Shown here: piece by piece, positions 36,836 to 45,141 of the stretch
Numbering within the stretch: position 1 is the first letter of the stretch
Layout of the letters: each line of letters begins with the position of its first letter
Assembly: GCA_016744455.1 (NCBI GenBank)
Contig: JADGEI010000006.1
Coordinates: 1-64,000 of the forward strand
Reading direction: 5' to 3'
DNA: 64,000 nucleotides
DNA from: Alcanivoracaceae bacterium
GTDB taxonomy: Bacteria; Pseudomonadota; Gammaproteobacteria; Xanthomonadales; Marinicellaceae
Notes under the pieces: generated by a model
Database searches by the model: none
Told to the model about the DNA's origin: nothing
The model's input: only the letters and a program-made list of their open reading frames with translations
Program-made: the position numbers and the translations under genes

Positions 36836-37453
36836 ATGAATAAATTTGTTATGTGTTTAGTTTTAGTGCTCAGTTTTTTAGTGACAGATGTTGTAGCTAA
36901 AAAGAAAATGTATAAGTGGGTAGATGAAAACGGTAATGTTACCTATAGTGATCGCGTTCCGCCAAAATTAATTAAAAACAAACACGAAGAATTAAGCAAT
37001 CAAGGCGTGGTATTAGAAAAAGTGGGTAATGCCATCACTGAGGATGAAGTTAAAGCTCAAAGAGAGGCTGCGAAACGCAAAAAAAAGGCGGACAAATTAG
37101 CTGCTGAAAAGGAAATAGTTAGGTTGAATATTATTAAGGCCTACACCAATGAGTCTGAAATTATCCGTTTGAAGGAAGAGCGATTAGATGCCTTGAAAAG
37201 AAATATAGAATTAGCCAATCAAAGTTTGGTTTTTCAAGAAGCAAGCAAAGAAGAGTTATTGTCACGGGCCGCTGATAATGAGAGAAATGGCATCGAAATA
37301 TCTACAGCTCTAAAGTCAAGGATTAAAATTATAGAAGATAAAATTAAATACCAGAAAAAATTTATAGTTATAAAACAAAATGAAATTGAAAATGTTGAAA
37401 AACGTTTTGCGAAAGATTTGGCTACTTATCGAGAGGCAAAGAGTGGAAAATAG
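36836..37453 (+). CDS. DUF4124-domain exported protein
   Basis: A 205-residue protein with a signal peptide (MNKFVMCLVLVLSFLVTDVVA) and at once a DUF4124 domain (KKMYKWVDENGNVTYSDRVP), a short motif of gammaproteobacterial periplasmic proteins, followed by a long charged coiled-coil tail (about 85-200). The ATG at 36836 is used because the longer frame from 36782 adds an unlikely leader that overlaps ampE. The function of DUF4124 is unknown. Confidence 0.8.
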   Translation: MNKFVMCLVLVLSFLVTDVVAKKKMYKWVDENGNVTYSDRVPPKLIKNKHEELSNQGVVLEKVGNAITEDEVKAQREAAKRKKKADKLAAEKEIVRLNIIKAYTNESEIIRLKEERLDALKRNIELANQSLVFQEASKEELLSRAADNERNGIEISTALKSRIKIIEDKIKYQKKFIVIKQNEIENVEKRFAKDLATYREAKSGK

Positions 37454-37586
37454 TGATTGAGTGTAACAAAATTGGGGTTATTGTTAGTTTTAATAGAATA
37501 ATCGCAATTTAAAGCTGGATTATTATTTTATCATTGCATAAAATACCTCGGATTTTTTAATATTCACCGTAGGGGTACAAAACAAC

Positions 37587-37826
37587 ATGAGCGATTATGA
37601 ACAACGCGTAAAAGATATAATAGTAGAGCAATTAGACTTAGATGTTGAAGCATCAGAGTTAAACAATAGTTCTTCTTTTGTTGATGATTTAGGAGCAGAT
37701 TCTTTGGATACTGTTGAATTGGTAATGGCATTAGAAGAAGAGTTTGATTGTGAAATTCCTGAATCTGATGCAGATAAAATTACTACAGTTCAAGGTGCAA
37801 TTGATTATGTTTCTGCAAACGCATAA
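37587..37826 (+). CDS. acpP: Acyl carrier protein
   Basis: A 79-residue acidic protein that carries acyl chains on a phosphopantetheine arm during fatty acid synthesis. The attachment serine is in [18 protein letters not shown], the standard DSL motif. Length and sequence are typical. Followed by a terminator and then fabF, the normal order. Confidence 0.98.
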   Translation: MSDYEQRVKDIIVEQLDLDVEASELNNSSSFVDDLGADSLDTVELVMALEEEFDCEIPESDADKITTVQGAIDYVSANA

Positions 37827-37873
37827 CTTTATTCGTAGTTAGTTTTATAACTGAGAATAAAATAGAGTAAAAT

Positions 37874-37906
37874 AAAAAGCCACGTTCTAATACGTGGTTT
37901 TTTTTT
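37874..37906 (+). terminator. Rho-independent terminator between acpP and fabF
   Basis: AAAAAG then stem CCACGT/ACGTGG (37880-37885 and 37892-37897) with a 6-base loop and nine Ts. It probably lets acpP be made in large excess over fabF. Confidence 0.85.
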
Positions 37907-37924
37907 AATTGGAATAAGAATAAA

Positions 37925-39160
37925 ATGAAAAGAAGAGTAGTTGTAACAGGTATGGGGATAGTGTCTCCTGTTGGAAATTCGCTTGATAGTGCATGGAACA
38001 ATATAAAGCAAGGAAAAAGTGGAATTGATTTATTAACTCATTTTGATACAAGTAATTTCACCTGTAAAATTGCAGGTGAAGTGCGTAATTTAGATGTGGG
38101 GAAATACATTGCAAAAAAAGATGCCCGTAAAATGGATCCTTTTATGCACTATGGAATTGCCGCTGGTGTAGATGCGATTAACGATGCAAATTTAACAATC
38201 GACGATTCGAATGCTGAAAGAGTCGGTGTTTATTTGGCTGCTGGAATTGGTGGTATTTATGGAATACAAAAAACCACAGAGACATGGATGGCAAAAGGTC
38301 CTAGAAGAATATCTCCATTCTTTGTTCCAAGTACAATTATCAATATGGCAGGTGGGCATTTATCTATAATGTATGGAATAAAAGGACCAAGTTTATCAGC
38401 TGTTACAGCTTGTTCTACTGCTACACATAATATCGGATTAGCTATGCGGTCAATTTCATATGGAGATGCAGATGTTATGATTTGTGGTGGGTGTGAATAT
38501 GCAACAACGCCATTGGCAATTGGTGGGTTCTCTTCCGCTAAAGCTGTTTCTACAAGAAATGATGACCCTCAAGCTGCTTCAAGGCCATGGGATAAAGACC
38601 GCGATGGTTTTGTTTTAGGTGATGGGGCAGGCGTATTGGTCTTAGAAGAGTTAGAATATGCCAAAGCAAGAGGTGCTAAAATTTATGGTGAAATAGTTGG
38701 TTTTGGTATGAGTTCAGATGCTTACCACATGACTTCCCCTTCACCAGGTGGTGAAGGGGCTGCTCGATGTATGGTAAACGCAATGAAAGATGCTAAGATT
38801 AATCCAGAGCAAATCGACTACATAAATGCTCATGGAACGTCCACTCCATTAGGCGATAAAGGTGAAACTGATGCAATTAAAACAGCGATGGGTGAACATG
38901 CCTACAACGTAGCAGTTGGATCAACCAAATCAATGACGGGTCATTTATTAGGAGCTGCTGGAGGTGTAGAAGCAATATTTAGCCTTATGGCAATGAAAGA
39001 CAGTATTTTACCAGGCACTATTAATCTTGATAATCCCAGCGCAGATTGCGATTTAGACTATATTGCGAATACTTCAAGAGATTCTGTAGTTGATGTTTCT
39101 ATGTCAAATTCTTTTGGCTTTGGTGGAACCAATGCTACTGTTATTTTTCGAAAAATATAA
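37925..39160 (+). CDS. fabF: 3-oxoacyl-[acyl-carrier-protein] synthase II
   Basis: A 411-residue KAS II condensing enzyme that elongates acyl-ACP with malonyl-ACP. The catalytic Cys is in [14 protein letters not shown] near residue 164, with the two histidines in [14 protein letters not shown] near 301 and [14 protein letters not shown] near 339. Full family length. Follows acpP after a terminator. Confidence 0.98.
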   Translation: MKRRVVVTGMGIVSPVGNSLDSAWNNIKQGKSGIDLLTHFDTSNFTCKIAGEVRNLDVGKYIAKKDARKMDPFMHYGIAAGVDAINDANLTIDDSNAERVGVYLAAGIGGIYGIQKTTETWMAKGPRRISPFFVPSTIINMAGGHLSIMYGIKGPSLSAVTACSTATHNIGLAMRSISYGDADVMICGGCEYATTPLAIGGFSSAKAVSTRNDDPQAASRPWDKDRDGFVLGDGAGVLVLEELEYAKARGAKIYGEIVGFGMSSDAYHMTSPSPGGEGAARCMVNAMKDAKINPEQIDYINAHGTSTPLGDKGETDAIKTAMGEHAYNVAVGSTKSMTGHLLGAAGGVEAIFSLMAMKDSILPGTINLDNPSADCDLDYIANTSRDSVVDVSMSNSFGFGGTNATVIFRKI

Positions 39161-39327
39161 ACTTTTCCTACTTGAGATCTTAGTAGAATCCATGGAAAGT
39201 GTTAAAAAATTGCATAAAACTCCTTTTAGCGTTAAAAACCATACTAATAGCAGGCTATTAGACGTTTTATTGTTCTTTTTTTCAATGTTCCAGGGTTTTT
39301 AAAAGCCTCAATTAAATAATTAACCTC

Positions 39328-40629
39328 ATGGCTAAATCAATTCGATTGAAATTAAAAACTAAACCAGATTTAATTGGTTTAACTAGGTGTTACCCAAAGA
39401 AGTTTCCTGCATTGCTGGCCAGTAATACCAAAAATAAAAAAACTGGTAGGTATAGTATACTGTTTGCTAAAAGTAAAACAACAATAATGGCTTTTGATAA
39501 ATGCCAATTATCTGAATTACTTAATAAAACCAATAAAAAAGTGGAAAAATGCATCACGGATGATTTGCCTTTTTATTCAGGATGGTTTTTATACCTATCA
39601 TATGCCAGTATTGGTGCCTGGGAAGAGACTTTATCGGGTATTCAGCATGACAACAAACAACCCTTAGCCTTGGCAATTAGGTGTAAGTCAGCAGTTATTA
39701 TTGACCATGTAAAGGATAAGTATTGGTTGGTGGCTAATTCAAAAAGGCGAATAAAAAAACTTAAAAAATTAATTAACAAGCAAAGATGTAAGACAGTAGG
39801 TTTTAAAAACCATCTGAAGTTAAAAAATGACAAGGTTAGTAAATACATCGCCAATGTTGAAAAAGCCAAGAAATATATTCAACAAGGGGATGTATATCAA
39901 GTCAATTTAGCACGTAATTGGCAGGTAAAATCTGACGCTAAAATAGATGCATTGGAACTTTATACCACCTTGTCCCTTCATAACCCCGCTCCATTTGCAG
40001 GGTTCGTAGAAATCAAAGGTTTTTCAGTGATTAGTTCTTCTCCAGAGCGTTTAGTTAAAGTTGAAAAACATGTCATAGAATCTAGACCAATCGCAGGAAC
40101 GCGGCCTAGGCATAGTGATAAGCAAAAAGACCAAGCATTAATTGATGAATTAATTAATCATCCGAAAGAACAAGCCGAACACATTATGTTAATTGACCTA
40201 GAGCGTAATGATTTAGGTAGGGTCAGTAAAGTTGGCACCGTTAAAGTAGATGAGCTTATGGCGGTAGAATCTTATGCAAAAGTACATCATATAGTTTCGA
40301 ATGTTAAGGGAGAATTGGAGGAAAATACAACTTTCTATGATATTATTAAAGCGGTATTCCCTGGAGGTACTATAACAGGTTGCCCTAAAATTCGCTGTAT
40401 GCAAATCATAGATGAACTTGAAAATCAACCTCGTGGCGCTTATACAGGTTCGATGGGGTATATTACTGATGACGGCAGAATGGACCTGAATATTCTTATT
40501 CGTACATTCACTTTATCACACAATAAGCTCACTTTTCATGCAGGTGCAGGAATTGTTTATGATTCAATAGCTGAAAATGAAGCCCAAGAATCTATGCATA
40601 AAGCTGAGGCATTAATTAATAGCTTGTAA
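39328..40629 (+). CDS. pabB: Aminodeoxychorismate synthase component I
   Basis: A 433-residue chorismate-utilising enzyme. With a glutamine amidotransferase (PabA, not in this window) it makes 4-amino-4-deoxychorismate for folate. Conserved parts: QQGDVYQVNLARNW near 187-200, SRPIAGTRPRH near 252-262, LIDLERNDLGR near 287-297, and PGGTITGCPKIRCMQIIDEL near 343-362. PIAGTRPR (Ala) matches PabB/TrpE proteins that use the lysine/threonine pattern. Assigned PabB rather than TrpE because pabC and mltG follow. Confidence 0.92.
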   Translation: MAKSIRLKLKTKPDLIGLTRCYPKKFPALLASNTKNKKTGRYSILFAKSKTTIMAFDKCQLSELLNKTNKKVEKCITDDLPFYSGWFLYLSYASIGAWEETLSGIQHDNKQPLALAIRCKSAVIIDHVKDKYWLVANSKRRIKKLKKLINKQRCKTVGFKNHLKLKNDKVSKYIANVEKAKKYIQQGDVYQVNLARNWQVKSDAKIDALELYTTLSLHNPAPFAGFVEIKGFSVISSSPERLVKVEKHVIESRPIAGTRPRHSDKQKDQALIDELINHPKEQAEHIMLIDLERNDLGRVSKVGTVKVDELMAVESYAKVHHIVSNVKGELEENTTFYDIIKAVFPGGTITGCPKIRCMQIIDELENQPRGAYTGSMGYITDDGRMDLNILIRTFTLSHNKLTFHAGAGIVYDSIAENEAQESMHKAEALINSL

Positions 40630-40737
40630 TAAGTGAAGATTTCAGTGTATTGCAGAGATAGTTTTTAAGTTTTTTACTTTTGGCTACAAGTCAATCTTAA
40701 ACTAGTAACTGTACTAAGAAAACAGTAGAATAAAACA

Positions 40738-41526
40738 ATGAAATACTACGCATCTTTTCCAGTGACAGCAAAAGCCTTTTTTAGCAACCGTGCCATAAAC
40801 TATGGTGATGGTTTATTCGAAACCATGTTGGTAACAAACGGTAAAATTCCTTTGTGGGATTTACACTTTAAACGTTTACAAGAAGGTTTAAAGAGAATGG
40901 GTATATCTGTTGTTTCTAATCAGTTGATTTATTCTAAAATAATGTCATTGATTGAAAGCAATCAGGCATATGTGGCTAAATTGGTAGTATTCAGAGATGA
41001 CGAGAAACGGGGATATGCCAGTCAATCGTGTCAGCCTCATTTTTTTATCACGATACATGCCTATGAAAATGTTCCCATGGACACATATCTAACAGTAAGT
41101 AGTGTAACGTTATCAAAACAAAAGGCGTTAGCTGGTATAAAACATTTAAACCGATTGGAGCAAGTTATGGCTGGACATGAACTAAGTAGCACTGCTTATT
41201 CTGACGCGATTATGTTAGACAGTAAAAACCATGTTGTCGAAACAATCAATAAAAATATCGTGTTGATTAAAGGCAAGAAGTTATATACGCCGAAGCTTAA
41301 TCATTGTGGTGTATATGGCGTTGCTCTTAGGTGGTTAGAATCCCAGGGTTATAAATTAAAGTGGAAAAAAATTGAATTTGACAGCATGCAAAAGTATGAT
41401 GGTATGATGGTTTGCAATAGTGTACAAGGTTTCAATGCTATTAGAAACATTGATGATAAAATAAAGTTTAACCATCATTTGCCAATTATTAAAGAGATTA
41501 AACGAAAATGGGAAATAGGTAAATAA
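40738..41526 (+). CDS. pabC: Aminodeoxychorismate lyase
   Basis: A 262-residue class IV PLP enzyme that releases 4-aminobenzoate and pyruvate from aminodeoxychorismate. YGDGLFETMLV near 22-32 and the PLP lysine in ALAGIKHLNRLEQVMA near 136-143 fit the family. Follows pabB and is 5 bases before mltG; it completes the p-aminobenzoate branch with PabB. Confidence 0.93.
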   Translation: MKYYASFPVTAKAFFSNRAINYGDGLFETMLVTNGKIPLWDLHFKRLQEGLKRMGISVVSNQLIYSKIMSLIESNQAYVAKLVVFRDDEKRGYASQSCQPHFFITIHAYENVPMDTYLTVSSVTLSKQKALAGIKHLNRLEQVMAGHELSSTAYSDAIMLDSKNHVVETINKNIVLIKGKKLYTPKLNHCGVYGVALRWLESQGYKLKWKKIEFDSMQKYDGMMVCNSVQGFNAIRNIDDKIKFNHHLPIIKEIKRKWEIGK

Positions 41527-41531
41527 ACGAA

Positions 41532-42536
41532 ATGAAAAAACTATTTATTTTGATTGTTATTCTAGGTGCAATTGCTACAGTTTTTGGTGGTTATTATTAT
41601 CAGCAATACCAAAATTTTGTTTCCAGCAAAGTGTTTGAACAAGACACTATTGTCACTATTCCAAAGGGCCAGTCATATAAAAAACTTGTTGAATCACTAG
41701 TAAAACGAAAAGCAAATGGAGAAAACTGGCAATGGAGAATGTTTGCTCGATTAGAAAAAGTTGGTCAATGGTTGACAGTTGGAGAATTTAATATCACTGC
41801 AGATTTGACTCCTTTAAAAATGATGCGGAAAATTAAGTCAAATGATGTTATCACTTATAAGTTTACTATTGTCGAAGGCATGAATTGGCGTGAGTTAAAA
41901 CTAAAGACACAAGATAACAAAGTATTAGTACATAAATTAAGTGATTTATCTGATGAGCAGTTACAGGCTCAATTTGGTGATAATCGACAATCTCTAGAGG
42001 GCCTGTTTTTGCCCGAAACATATCAATTTATTCGTGGTGATAGTGATGTTGATGTTTTGAAACGTGCGCATAGTGCTCTAAAAGAAGGTCTACAACAACA
42101 TTGGAAAAATCGTAAACCCAATTTACCCCTAAAAAACCCTTATGAATTACTTACATTGGCATCTATTGTTGAAAAAGAAACAGCGCTTCCAAGTGAACGT
42201 GAAACAATAGCTGGTGTATTTGTCAGAAGATTACAAAAAAACATGCGTTTACAAACTGATCCAACTGTTATCTATGGCCTAGGTGAAAATTATGATGGAG
42301 ATATTAAAAGTAAAGATTTAAAAACGGATACTCCTTATAATACTTACACGAGAAAAGGTTTGACACCAACTCCAATTGCTATGGCAAGCATTGAATCAAT
42401 TGAAGCAAGTGCTAATCCAGAAGATGGAAATTCTCTTTATTTTGTTGCCAACAATCGAGGTGGGCATTATTTTTCAGAGACTTATGAACAACATCAAAAA
42501 GCCGTAAGGGGCTATTTAAAAGGTGAACAATTGTGA
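41532..42536 (+). CDS. mltG: Endolytic murein transglycosylase
   Basis: A 334-residue inner-membrane protein: one N-terminal helix (LFILIVILGAIATVFGGYYY), a LysM-like domain (about 30-110) and the YceG catalytic domain with the glutamate in LASIVEKETALPSERETIAG near 214-220 and RLQTDPTVIYGLG near 239-251. MltG cuts nascent glycan strands and sets their length. The stop overlaps the tmk start (GTGA). Confidence 0.96.
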   Translation: MKKLFILIVILGAIATVFGGYYYQQYQNFVSSKVFEQDTIVTIPKGQSYKKLVESLVKRKANGENWQWRMFARLEKVGQWLTVGEFNITADLTPLKMMRKIKSNDVITYKFTIVEGMNWRELKLKTQDNKVLVHKLSDLSDEQLQAQFGDNRQSLEGLFLPETYQFIRGDSDVDVLKRAHSALKEGLQQHWKNRKPNLPLKNPYELLTLASIVEKETALPSERETIAGVFVRRLQKNMRLQTDPTVIYGLGENYDGDIKSKDLKTDTPYNTYTRKGLTPTPIAMASIESIEASANPEDGNSLYFVANNRGGHYFSETYEQHQKAVRGYLKGEQL

Positions 42537-43159
42537 GTAAATCCCGGTTAATAACTTTAGAAGGCTCTGAAGGGGCTGGTAAAACAACTGCGTTAAAGGC
42601 CATATGTAAAATACTGGATAAATGGCAAATCGAATATATTTGTACTCGAGAACCAGGTGGGGAGCCAACAGCAGAAAAAATTCGAGAGATATTACTGAAT
42701 TCTGATCATCTACATGCTAAAACAGAGTTGTTGCTCATGTTTGCTTCACGAAACGAACACATTGAAAATGTTATTAAACCCGCCTTAGAATCAGGTAAGT
42801 GGGTCGTTTCAGATCGTTACGTCGATGCAAGCTATGCTTACCAAGGTGGGGGAAGGGAACTGGGTTTTGAAACAGTAAAATGGATGGATGAGTTTATTGT
42901 AGGAAAAACTCAAGCAGACTACACCATTTTAATGGATATTGACCCACAAGTTGGTCTTGAAAGAATTAAAATACGTGGACAAGCTGATAGGATAGAACAA
43001 GAGAGCCTTCCTTTTTTTTACAGAATAGCTAAGGCCTATAGGCGTAAAGCGAAAATTGATGCTCATAAATATACGGTTATTGATGCATCAAAATCTATTT
43101 TAAAGGTGAGCCAAGCTATTGAACAAGCTATGGATGAGCAGAAGGAAAAATTGTTATGA
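42533..43159 (+). CDS. tmk: Thymidylate kinase
   Basis: A 208-residue dTMP kinase. P-loop EGSEGAGKTTALKAI near residues 8-22, the DR[YH] motif VSDRYVDASYAYQGGGREL near 91-109, and REPGGEPTAEKIRE near 37-50. Starts with GTG that overlaps the mltG stop, and ends overlapping holB by four bases. Essential for dTTP supply. Confidence 0.97.
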   Translation: MSKSRLITLEGSEGAGKTTALKAICKILDKWQIEYICTREPGGEPTAEKIREILLNSDHLHAKTELLLMFASRNEHIENVIKPALESGKWVVSDRYVDASYAYQGGGRELGFETVKWMDEFIVGKTQADYTILMDIDPQVGLERIKIRGQADRIEQESLPFFYRIAKAYRRKAKIDAHKYTVIDASKSILKVSQAIEQAMDEQKEKLL

Positions 43160-44103
43160 GTAATTACCCATGGTTACAAGATAATATTGAACAATGGCAC
43201 CATATGATTCAAACACAACAAATCCCACATGCAATATTGTTATCAGGAATTAATGGTGTAGGGAAGTTTGAGTTGGCTAAACAAATGGCGCATTTGGGTT
43301 TGTGTGAAAATTTGTCTGATGCAGGTGTGTGTGATCAGTGCAGTGCTTGTGAATTGATTAAAGCTGGAAATCATACTGATTTATCAATTATCTCAGCTGA
43401 AAAATCAATTATTAAAGTTGATCAAATCAGAAAGTTATCAAAAGATGTTACTTTAACAACAACAAGGAATCAATATAGAATTGTTATTATTGAAAATGCG
43501 GAAAAAATGAATAAAGCATCTGCAAATGCCTTATTAAAAACCTTAGAGGAACCACCTAAAAAAGTTGTTATTATTTTAACAACGAGTGAAATAGGTAAGT
43601 TATTACCAACGATAAAAAGTCGTTGCATTAAACTGGCAATAAAAACACCAGATTATCAACAAGCTTACGATTGGCTTTCTAATACAATGCAATCTGAACC
43701 TGGAGAAATTGATTTAAGTCTATCGCTTTCCAATTTAGCGCCTATTTCTGCCAAGGAAATATTGGAAAATAAAATATTGCCAGAAGTAATTACAATGTTT
43801 GATGATTTGCAGCAATTGTTAGAGCAGAATAAAACAGTTCTAGAAATCAGTAAACAGTGGGCTAAAAATAATTGGTTTTCACATTTGAAATACGTGGCAG
43901 CGTATTTATTTGAGCAAATTAGATTCAACCAACGTTTGTCTTCTAAGCATAATCATAATATTTTAACCATAGATATTAGTAATGTTAATGTATTGCTGTT
44001 TTCTAAAAAAATATTTGATTTTCTGCGCTATTTACATACTCCGCTTAAAGCTGAGTTGATGTTAGAAGAGCTATTAGTACAATGGAAACAGATGGCTAAA
44101 TAA
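43156..44103 (+). CDS. holB: DNA polymerase III subunit delta'
   Basis: A 315-residue clamp-loader subunit. GINGVGKFELAKQMA near 29-43 is the degenerate P-loop; the four zinc cysteines lie in LCENLSDAGVCDQCSACELI near 49-68; NADKMNKASANALLKTLEEP-like sequence near 115-134 and IKSRC near 154 follow. Delta' stabilises the loader that places the beta clamp. In the tmk-holB pair as is standard. The other loader subunit delta (holA) is at 60.2 kb. Confidence 0.95.
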   Translation: MSNYPWLQDNIEQWHHMIQTQQIPHAILLSGINGVGKFELAKQMAHLGLCENLSDAGVCDQCSACELIKAGNHTDLSIISAEKSIIKVDQIRKLSKDVTLTTTRNQYRIVIIENAEKMNKASANALLKTLEEPPKKVVIILTTSEIGKLLPTIKSRCIKLAIKTPDYQQAYDWLSNTMQSEPGEIDLSLSLSNLAPISAKEILENKILPEVITMFDDLQQLLEQNKTVLEISKQWAKNNWFSHLKYVAAYLFEQIRFNQRLSSKHNHNILTIDISNVNVLLFSKKIFDFLRYLHTPLKAELMLEELLVQWKQMAK

Positions 44104-44145
44104 AGTTTTGTTCAGTTATACTTTAGTGTTAATAAGGAATTTATG

Positions 44146-44180
44146 TATAATAGTATTTTATAAGGCATAAAACATGCCTT
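44146..44180 (+). promoter_or_regulatory. Candidate -10 and hairpin between holB and pilZ
   Basis: TATAAT at 44146-44151 is followed by a perfect 7-base stem AAGGCAT/ATGCCTT (44162-44168 and 44174-44180, loop AAAAC). The T tail is only four bases. It may terminate the operon weakly or form the 5' end of a pilZ transcript. Confidence 0.4.
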
Positions 44181-44209
44181 TTGGTGATAATAATTAGAGG
44201 TTTGGCATA

Positions 44210-44569
44210 ATGGCGTTTATGGGTGCAGGAATGGGTAAAAAAGGCATTTTATCCTGTGAAATTAAAGATGTTACTGAATTGCATAAAGTTTATATGCCAT
44301 TCATAGAAAAAGGAGGCATCTTCGTGAAAACTAAAAACTCTTATGAATTAGGTGAAGAAGTGTTTTTGTTGCTGTCACTACTTGAAGAAGAAAAATTTCC
44401 AATTACAGGCAAGGTTATATGGATAACTCCTAGTACTGCTGTAGGATTGAAACATGCAGGCATAGGTGTGGAGTTGTCAGATAATAGCGATATGGAAATG
44501 GCTAGAACAAAGATAGAAACAATTTTGGCGCCATTTAAAGGAGATGGCGTGGCAACAGAAACGATGTAA
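44210..44569 (+). CDS. pilZ: Type IV pilus PilZ protein
   Basis: A 119-residue PilZ-domain protein. KGILSCEIKDVTELHKVYMP near 11-30, then KGGIFVKTKNSYELGEEVFL near 34-53 and GKVIWITPSTAVGLKHAGIG near 69-88 match the canonical PilZ, which is needed for pilus assembly. The RxxxR motif for c-di-GMP binding is absent, as in Pseudomonas PilZ, so it probably does not bind c-di-GMP directly. After holB, as in many Gammaproteobacteria. Confidence 0.92.
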   Translation: MAFMGAGMGKKGILSCEIKDVTELHKVYMPFIEKGGIFVKTKNSYELGEEVFLLLSLLEEEKFPITGKVIWITPSTAVGLKHAGIGVELSDNSDMEMARTKIETILAPFKGDGVATETM

Positions 44570-44572
44570 ATT

Positions 44573-45064
44573 ATGTCAAGTTTACCGCTGTCAATTATTA
44601 ATACCATAGAAAAACAGATTAGAACGGCCAGTTCTTTCCAATACATTTCTAGTGATAAAACTGATGAAATTGTTGATGCACTCACTCAAATTTCTGTTCG
44701 ATCAGGTATGGCTGTATACATATGGCTATCAAACTCAGGGTTGGTTAATATTAAATCCAGGCAAACCCCTCTACCCGGAACAAAATCAGTCTTAGAAGCA
44801 CTAAAATACGCAAAGAACAATCATTATTTTGCAGTTTATGTCTTTCCAGGGGTTGGTATGAAAGAATTGTTGGAAATAAAGTCCACTTTGCCACAAGCTG
44901 GGAACTTGCTAGTCATTAATGATAATTTCCGTTTGTTATTTCTTATTAATGAAAATGTCAATTTTAATTATTTGACAAAAAATGCCGAAGAAATAGAACT
45001 TCTAAATAAAAACATAAAAAAATACAAATTAAGAAATGCACAATGGATATTGTCTGATGGGTAA
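44573..45064 (+). CDS. Hypothetical protein, weakly like the N-terminal region of Ycf46-type AAA proteins
   Basis: A 163-residue soluble protein, 3 bases after pilZ and so in the same transcript. I do not recognise it with confidence. It has the layout VYIWLSNSGLVNI, then TPLPGTKSVLEALKYAKNNH, then FAVYVFPGV, which resembles the non-ATPase N-terminal region of Ycf46-like AAA proteins ('xxxW....GL.....LPLEALEYI......YVL.DF'). No ATPase motifs are present, so any such protein would be only the N-terminal part. It precedes the GGDEF-EAL gene and may be its partner. Confidence 0.6.
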   Translation: MSSLPLSIINTIEKQIRTASSFQYISSDKTDEIVDALTQISVRSGMAVYIWLSNSGLVNIKSRQTPLPGTKSVLEALKYAKNNHYFAVYVFPGVGMKELLEIKSTLPQAGNLLVINDNFRLLFLINENVNFNYLTKNAEEIELLNKNIKKYKLRNAQWILSDG

Positions 45065-45141
45065 GGATATGCAAGAAATACTTCCATATGCGATCAATAG
45101 TATTTGTTTTTGGGTGTACACATGCCTTCAAGAGTTTTGTT

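Noticed and set aside
39161-39302. 70-codon open frame overlapping the fabF end (39090-39302)
   Set aside because: Mostly in the +1 frame of fabF and then low-complexity; no ribosome-binding site.
45088-45141. Longer N-terminus for the GGDEF-EAL protein from ATG 45088
   Set aside because: The ATG at 45142 has a better-placed AAGAG and the added 18 residues are unlike a PAS/GAF start; not fully excluded.
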